Assembly: GCF_000417505.1 (NCBI RefSeq)
Contig: NZ_APHY01000004.1
Span: 1-64,000 of the forward strand
Source of the DNA: Megasphaera sp. NM10
Lineage (GTDB): Bacteria > Bacillota > Negativicutes > Veillonellales > Megasphaeraceae
Direction: 5' to 3'
DNA: 64,000 nt
Shown: one piece after another, positions 61,007 through 64,000 of the stretch
How positions within the stretch are numbered: position 1 is the stretch's first letter
Layout: every line of letters starts with the position of its first letter
The notes under the pieces: model-generated
Databases searched by the model: none
The model's input: the letters and a program-made list of their open reading frames with translations, nothing else
Told to the model about the DNA's origin: nothing
Made by a program: the position numbers and the translations under genes

Positions 61007-61795
61007 CTAGTGCCCCGCTTCCTGGTCGCCATCTTTCAGCAGTTCGAGGATGTGATGGCCCCAGAGAAGCTGATAGCCGCTGTGCCCGTTTCCGTGGGTA
61101 TACGGGATGCGTTCGCAGTAGGCTTTTCCGGCTTCGGTTGGCGCCCAGTCAGGTCCGACTTTTTCTTGAAGCCCTTTGTCCTTCAGCATGGCGTTCACTT
61201 TCTGTGGGCTGGGATTCCCTTTGCTGTTCAAGATGCCGAGTTCCGCAGCAATCTTTGTCGGTGTCAGCGTCGATGGACTGTCTTCCGCCGGGATGAACTG
61301 CTTCAGCGGTGTCATATCCACGCCATAGGCTTTACCGACCATCTGCATGGCTGCGGTCATGGCCATTGGCTTCTTGACTCCGAAGGTATCGGCGATCATG
61401 GCTGCCGTGTCGGCCGCATCCTTTACCGCTGTCTTGATCATCCGCGTCCGGTAATGCGGGTTCGGCGTAATCTGCGGCGTCTTGATGGCCTTTTCCATAG
61501 CATTGAAAGCTTCGAGGAATTTCAGTTTCCATTCCAGGGCTTTTGCTCCCGTGAAGCCCATAACTAAGAGGCTAAAGCCGTCTCGGTTCATGAGGTACAT
61601 TGGGTAGGTTTGCCCATTCTGCTCATTGACGTATGTTGTTTCGTAGAACATGGGGGTCTGCCCAATTTTCGGCATACCCTTTTCAAGGTTCCGAATTGCG
61701 TCAAGCACATGCCTATGGCTTTTTTCAAACCGGTCAGCTACCTGCCGGCTGTCCGTAACGAGTTGATGTTTATAAACGGTTACAAGTTTATTCAT
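61007..61795 (-). CDS. Rha-family phage regulatory protein
   Basis: 262 residues from MNKLVTVYKHQLVTDSRQVA; AGGAGG upstream. Residues 1-110 are the Rha domain (FEKSHRHVLDAIRNLEKGMP, YLMNRDGFSLLVMGFTGAKA); about 170-262 form a KilA/antirepressor-C-like domain (TPTKIAAELGILNSKGNPSP). Rha/Ant proteins interfere with repression or host functions. Confidence 0.85.
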   Translation of the reverse strand: MNKLVTVYKHQLVTDSRQVADRFEKSHRHVLDAIRNLEKGMPKIGQTPMFYETTYVNEQNGQTYPMYLMNRDGFSLLVMGFTGAKALEWKLKFLEAFNAMEKAIKTPQITPNPHYRTRMIKTAVKDAADTAAMIADTFGVKKPMAMTAAMQMVGKAYGVDMTPLKQFIPAEDSPSTLTPTKIAAELGILNSKGNPSPQKVNAMLKDKGLQEKVGPDWAPTEAGKAYCERIPYTHGNGHSGYQLLWGHHILELLKDGDQEAGH

Positions 61796-61868
61796 GTTCG
61801 ATTCCTCCTTTATTCCTTTCCCCCTCCGTTGAACCATGCTATGATGAGTACGGAAGGAGGTGATTACT

Positions 61869-62075
61869 ATGACTGAGAAAGAATTAAAAGAAATTTTTGC
61901 TGAAGCACAAGCGGAGATAATGGCTTCGTATGATGAATCAAAAGTTAAAGCGATATTATTGAATGCATCCGGAAAAACATCGCTTGAATCCGCTATCCTC
62001 GGAGCGTTTCAATTAAGTACTAAGCTAAATCAAGAATTACTCTTCAAGGTGCTCTCCAAAGCTTTATGCAAATGA
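61869..62075 (+). CDS. Small plus-strand ORF within the early region, 68 aa
   Basis: ATG at 61869 with GGAAGGAGG exactly upstream encodes TEKELKEIFAEAQAEIMASY and a helical remainder. An extended -10 (TGCTATGAT, about 61,836-61,844) precedes it. It faces, and overlaps by 46 bp, the gene ending at 62030. It is one of only two plus-strand genes in the prophage part, so it may be expressed in lysogens. Confidence 0.6.
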   Translation: MTEKELKEIFAEAQAEIMASYDESKVKAILLNASGKTSLESAILGAFQLSTKLNQELLFKVLSKALCK

Positions 62076-62398
62076 TTAGCTAATTGTTCAATTGATTCAC
62101 AGGAAAGGTCATCAAGTGCCAGCTTGGTGGCCTTTTCTTCGACATCATCCTGCCAAGTTCCCGGAATAACACGAGATAAAGGCAACTTAATAACACGAAT
62201 AGTTGCAATTTCTTCTGTTTTTTCTTCGACAAGGTGTTCGATAGGTCCAGCATACGATTCCGCGATACTTTCATAAAGAAACAGCATGCTATCAGAGATA
62301 CTACGTGATAAGCTCCCTTCCAGGTCTATTACGTAGTATTTTTGTTTGTTCAAACTAATGCTTAATACATAAACCGTTCCCTTTTCGTCCTTTGCCAT
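62030..62398 (-). CDS. Hypothetical phage protein, 122 aa
   Basis: KGTVYVLSISLNKQKYYVID and a long helical region (YESIAESYAGPIEHLVEEKT). Soluble; no family recognised. Its 3' end overlaps the plus-strand ORF, so the two transcripts can form a duplex. Confidence 0.5.
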   Translation of the reverse strand: MAKDEKGTVYVLSISLNKQKYYVIDLEGSLSRSISDSMLFLYESIAESYAGPIEHLVEEKTEEIATIRVIKLPLSRVIPGTWQDDVEEKATKLALDDLSCESIEQLANHLHKALESTLKSNS

Positions 62399-62415
62399 GC
62401 TCCCGCCTCCTTCTC

Positions 62416-62628
62416 TTAGTCAATTCCTGTCCAGCCTTTATTGGCTGCATATTCGTCAAGATCTTGTTGGGCTTCTGCCAATGTTGTCCGCACCATCAGT
62501 TGTTTCATCCGGTGCCAGCCGCCACCAGGCTTTTTCTGATAGCAAATTGCATACGGTTCGCCACCAATCATTGAGATAGCCTGATAACGCCAGCCGCGTT
62601 GGTCTACGTATTCGTTGTAGTGCTTCAT
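62416..62628 (-). CDS. Hypothetical phage protein, 70 aa
   Basis: MKHYNEYVDQRGWRYQAISM, GGGWHRMKQLMVRTTLAEAQ. A small aromatic-rich protein of the early region; no family recognised. GGAAGGG lies upstream. Confidence 0.5.
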   Translation of the reverse strand: MKHYNEYVDQRGWRYQAISMIGGEPYAICYQKKPGGGWHRMKQLMVRTTLAEAQQDLDEYAANKGWTGID

Positions 62629-62641
62629 GCTTTCCCTTCCT

Positions 62642-62905
62642 TTACAATTCCAATGTCTTGCCGTGCTTTTCTTCTACTTCGTCGGCCCAACCGCGGACAA
62701 TTTCCGTGGCTTTACTTTGCTTCATAGATGCTTCCAGGGCGTCGCCGATAGCGTACATGTAACCACGTGCGATATCAGCTTCTGACCTGGCGCCTTCCAC
62801 GGTCCAGCCGTTTTTGCCTTCTTTGGCCCATTCCCGAACGCAGATTGCGCGCCCCCATCTTTGCTGGAATCGAGATTTCAAAATGGACTTTTCCTTTGCA
62901 GTCAT
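62642..62905 (-). CDS. Hypothetical phage protein, 87 aa
   Basis: Start at MTAKEKSILKSRFQQRWGRA, fixed by AAAGGAGG. Basic front, helical centre (YMYAIGDALEASMKQSKATE). Not recognised. Confidence 0.5.
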   Translation of the reverse strand: MTAKEKSILKSRFQQRWGRAICVREWAKEGKNGWTVEGARSEADIARGYMYAIGDALEASMKQSKATEIVRGWADEVEEKHGKTLEL

Positions 62906-62919
62906 GCTTCTCACCTCCT

Positions 62920-63153
62920 TTATAAAAACCTTTCCATATCACTGACGTCATACGTGTCTACGACGCTGATTTTATCCACCAGCTCGTCGTCGTTGGCATT
63001 GATAACGGCCAGATAAACGCCACCACCGAATGTACGGACCAGGTAATTATGAATGTCCACGAAGGTCAGGTTTCCACCTTTAGGGCTTCGGAACGTCTGC
63101 ACCATAGTTCCGGTACAGTCCCTACTGGGCTCCATTGTCAGCTTGTTCGTCAT
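62920..63153 (-). CDS. Hypothetical phage protein, 77 aa
   Basis: MTNKLTMEPSRDCTGTMVQT then a beta-rich part (NLTFVDIHNYLVRTFGGGVY). Probably among the first genes expressed after Cro. GAGGAGG precedes the start. Confidence 0.5.
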   Translation of the reverse strand: MTNKLTMEPSRDCTGTMVQTFRSPKGGNLTFVDIHNYLVRTFGGGVYLAVINANDDELVDKISVVDTYDVSDMERFL

Positions 63154-63186
63154 GCTACGCGCCTCCTCCTTGAACTCTAATTTTTT

Positions 63187-63203
63187 GTATCTTTTAAAGA
63201 TAC
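63187..63203. promoter_or_regulatory. Immunity operator, perfect palindrome
   Basis: GTATCTTTTAAAGATAC, a perfect 17-bp palindrome just past the cro-like stop. Its GTATCTT half matches the sites in the switch region, so the same repressor probably binds here and controls the downstream early genes. Confidence 0.75.
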
Positions 63204-63207
63204 TTCA

Positions 63208-63399
63208 TCAGCAAAAAAAAATATCTTCGATGCTCTTGTTTAAGATAGATGAAACTTTCTTAGCGTCATCAAGAGAGAATTTTGTACTCCCGTTCTCTTT
63301 CTTACTATAAGCACTCTTCGTTTCGAGCCCAAGAACTTCGGCCATATTTTCACATGTCAGACCTTTTTCTTTTCTTAACGCTCTAAGTCTTTCAAACAT
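63208..63399 (-). CDS. Cro/Xre-family helix-turn-helix regulator
   Basis: 63 residues from MFERLRALRKEKGLTCENMA, with GGGGGTGAG in front. The HTH is CENMAEVLGLETKSAYSKKE (about 15-35). It is the first gene leftward from the switch and therefore the Cro counterpart to the plus-strand repressor. Confidence 0.85.
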   Translation of the reverse strand: MFERLRALRKEKGLTCENMAEVLGLETKSAYSKKENGSTKFSLDDAKKVSSILNKSIEDIFFC

Positions 63400-63430
63400 C
63401 TTCTCACCCCCTATCAAATGTTTCCTCTTG

Positions 63431-63540
63431 GGATACTTAAAGTATACGAGTTATTTTGTATCTTGTCAAGATATATTAAAAATAAAATTTCCAATTAGGA
63501 AACTTCCATTGAGTATCTTTAATGGAAACATTATAATTTA
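63431..63540. promoter_or_regulatory. Immunity switch: two divergent promoters and operators
   Basis: Minus-strand: TTGACA (63464-63469), 17 bp, TATACT (63441-63446), driving the cro-like and early genes. Plus-strand: TTGAGT (63509-63514), 17 bp, TATAAT (63532-63537), driving the repressor. Palindromes: TATCTTGTCAAGATA overlaps the leftward -35; GGATACTTAAAGTATAC overlaps its -10; GAGTATCTTTAATGG overlaps the rightward -35. Another half-site, GGATACTTTAT, lies at about 63,557. Confidence 0.88.
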
Positions 63541-63588
63541 CATAGAATTGTTTTCGGATACTTTATATAAAGGTCAGGTGATAAATCG

Positions 63589-64000
63589 ATGAACAGAGTT
63601 AAGGAATTGCGAAAACAAAAACATATCACACAGGAAGAATTAGGGAAAGTGCTCGATATCCAAAAGGCAGCCATTTCTAAATATGAAAATGGTCGTGCAG
63701 AACCAAGCGCAGAAGTACTCAAGAAGATGTCCGCCTATTTTGGCGTATCTATTGATTATTTGCTCGGCAATTCGACATCAAAAGAGATTCCCGACTCCAA
63801 CCTTCCATCGCTTACACCGAAAGATGAACGTGACATAGCGCGTGATCTTGAAAATATGATAGAATCGCTGGACGGATCCGCGGCCATGGGGAGTACCGAA
63901 GACGATGAAGACCGCGAGCTATTACGGGCCTCCTTGGAAACGGCCATGAAGATAGCCAAACGGACCGCCAAGAAGAAGTTCACCCCGAAAAAATATCTGA
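63589..64000 (+). CDS. CI-like phage repressor (runs off the window)
   Basis: MNRVKELRKQKHITQEELGK opens an Xre-type HTH (QEELGKVLDIQKAAISKYEN, about 15-34), followed by FGVSIDYLLGNS, a linker and a basic C-terminal helix (KIAKRTAKKKFTPKKYL). No peptidase motif is seen in the visible part, so it may lack a LexA-like self-cleavage domain. The frame is open at 64,000; 137 codons are visible. AGGTCAGGTG precedes the ATG. Confidence 0.88.
   Translation, partial: MNRVKELRKQKHITQEELGKVLDIQKAAISKYENGRAEPSAEVLKKMSAYFGVSIDYLLGNSTSKEIPDSNLPSLTPKDERDIARDLENMIESLDGSAAMGSTEDDEDRELLRASLETAMKIAKRTAKKKFTPKKYL

Overview
The window is a chromosomal segment of a Negativicutes bacterium, most likely Megasphaera or a close Veillonellaceae relative, carrying most of an integrated contractile-tailed prophage. 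The host call rests on protein flavour (short EF-Ts, the DUF4321 protein, the frr-orfX-uppS-cdsA-dxr-rseP-ispG-proS order), moderate-to-high GC and strong GGAGG ribosome binding sites. It is inference, because no 16S rRNA is present. Negativicutes have an outer membrane, which fits the spanin-like genes in the phage lysis block.

Positions 1-23,460 are host. Nearly everything lies on the minus strand: a shortened HU gene, mazG, an unknown gene, a MarR regulator, then one long block for translation, isoprenoid and envelope biogenesis (rpsB, tsf, pyrH, frr, uppS, cdsA, dxr, rseP, ispG, proS). To its right are a G5/3D cell-wall protein, polyphosphate kinase with two Ppx/GppA-type genes (the plus-strand one is broken by a frameshift), an EFR1-type ferredoxin, radC-maf-DUF4321 and glnS.

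Positions about 23,500-64,000 are a prophage read leftward (minus strand) from an immunity switch at 63.2-63.6 kb. In transcription order it has: the switch (plus-strand CI-like repressor, minus-strand Cro-like protein, operators and two clear promoters); early genes; a Rha antirepressor-like protein; YqaJ exonuclease and RecT; a DnaD-type initiator split by a frameshift; a helicase-loader-like gene; SSB; RusA; a RinA/ArpU-like late regulator; a tRNA-Trp and an odd tRNA-like gene; the PBSX-like terminase, portal, scaffold, capsid, tube, sheath, tape measure and baseplate block (with a programmed -1 frameshift in the tail chaperone); tail fibres; a diversity-generating retroelement (DGR); lysis genes; and a small terminator-bounded cassette with its own promoters. 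The integrase and right attachment site are not in the window.

The standout system is the DGR at 27.4-30.4 kb: target protein, Avd-like helper, template repeat and reverse transcriptase in a row. The 107-bp variable and template repeats differ almost only at template adenines, and a 10-bp hairpin follows the variable repeat. A truncated second variable repeat at 31.69-31.79 kb also differs from the template mainly at adenines, which suggests a retired earlier target. Next in interest are two lysis genes read from the same DNA in different frames, each with its own Shine-Dalgarno and TTG start (an Rz/Rz1-like pair), and a ribbon-helix-helix gene flanked by two near-identical palindromic promoters.
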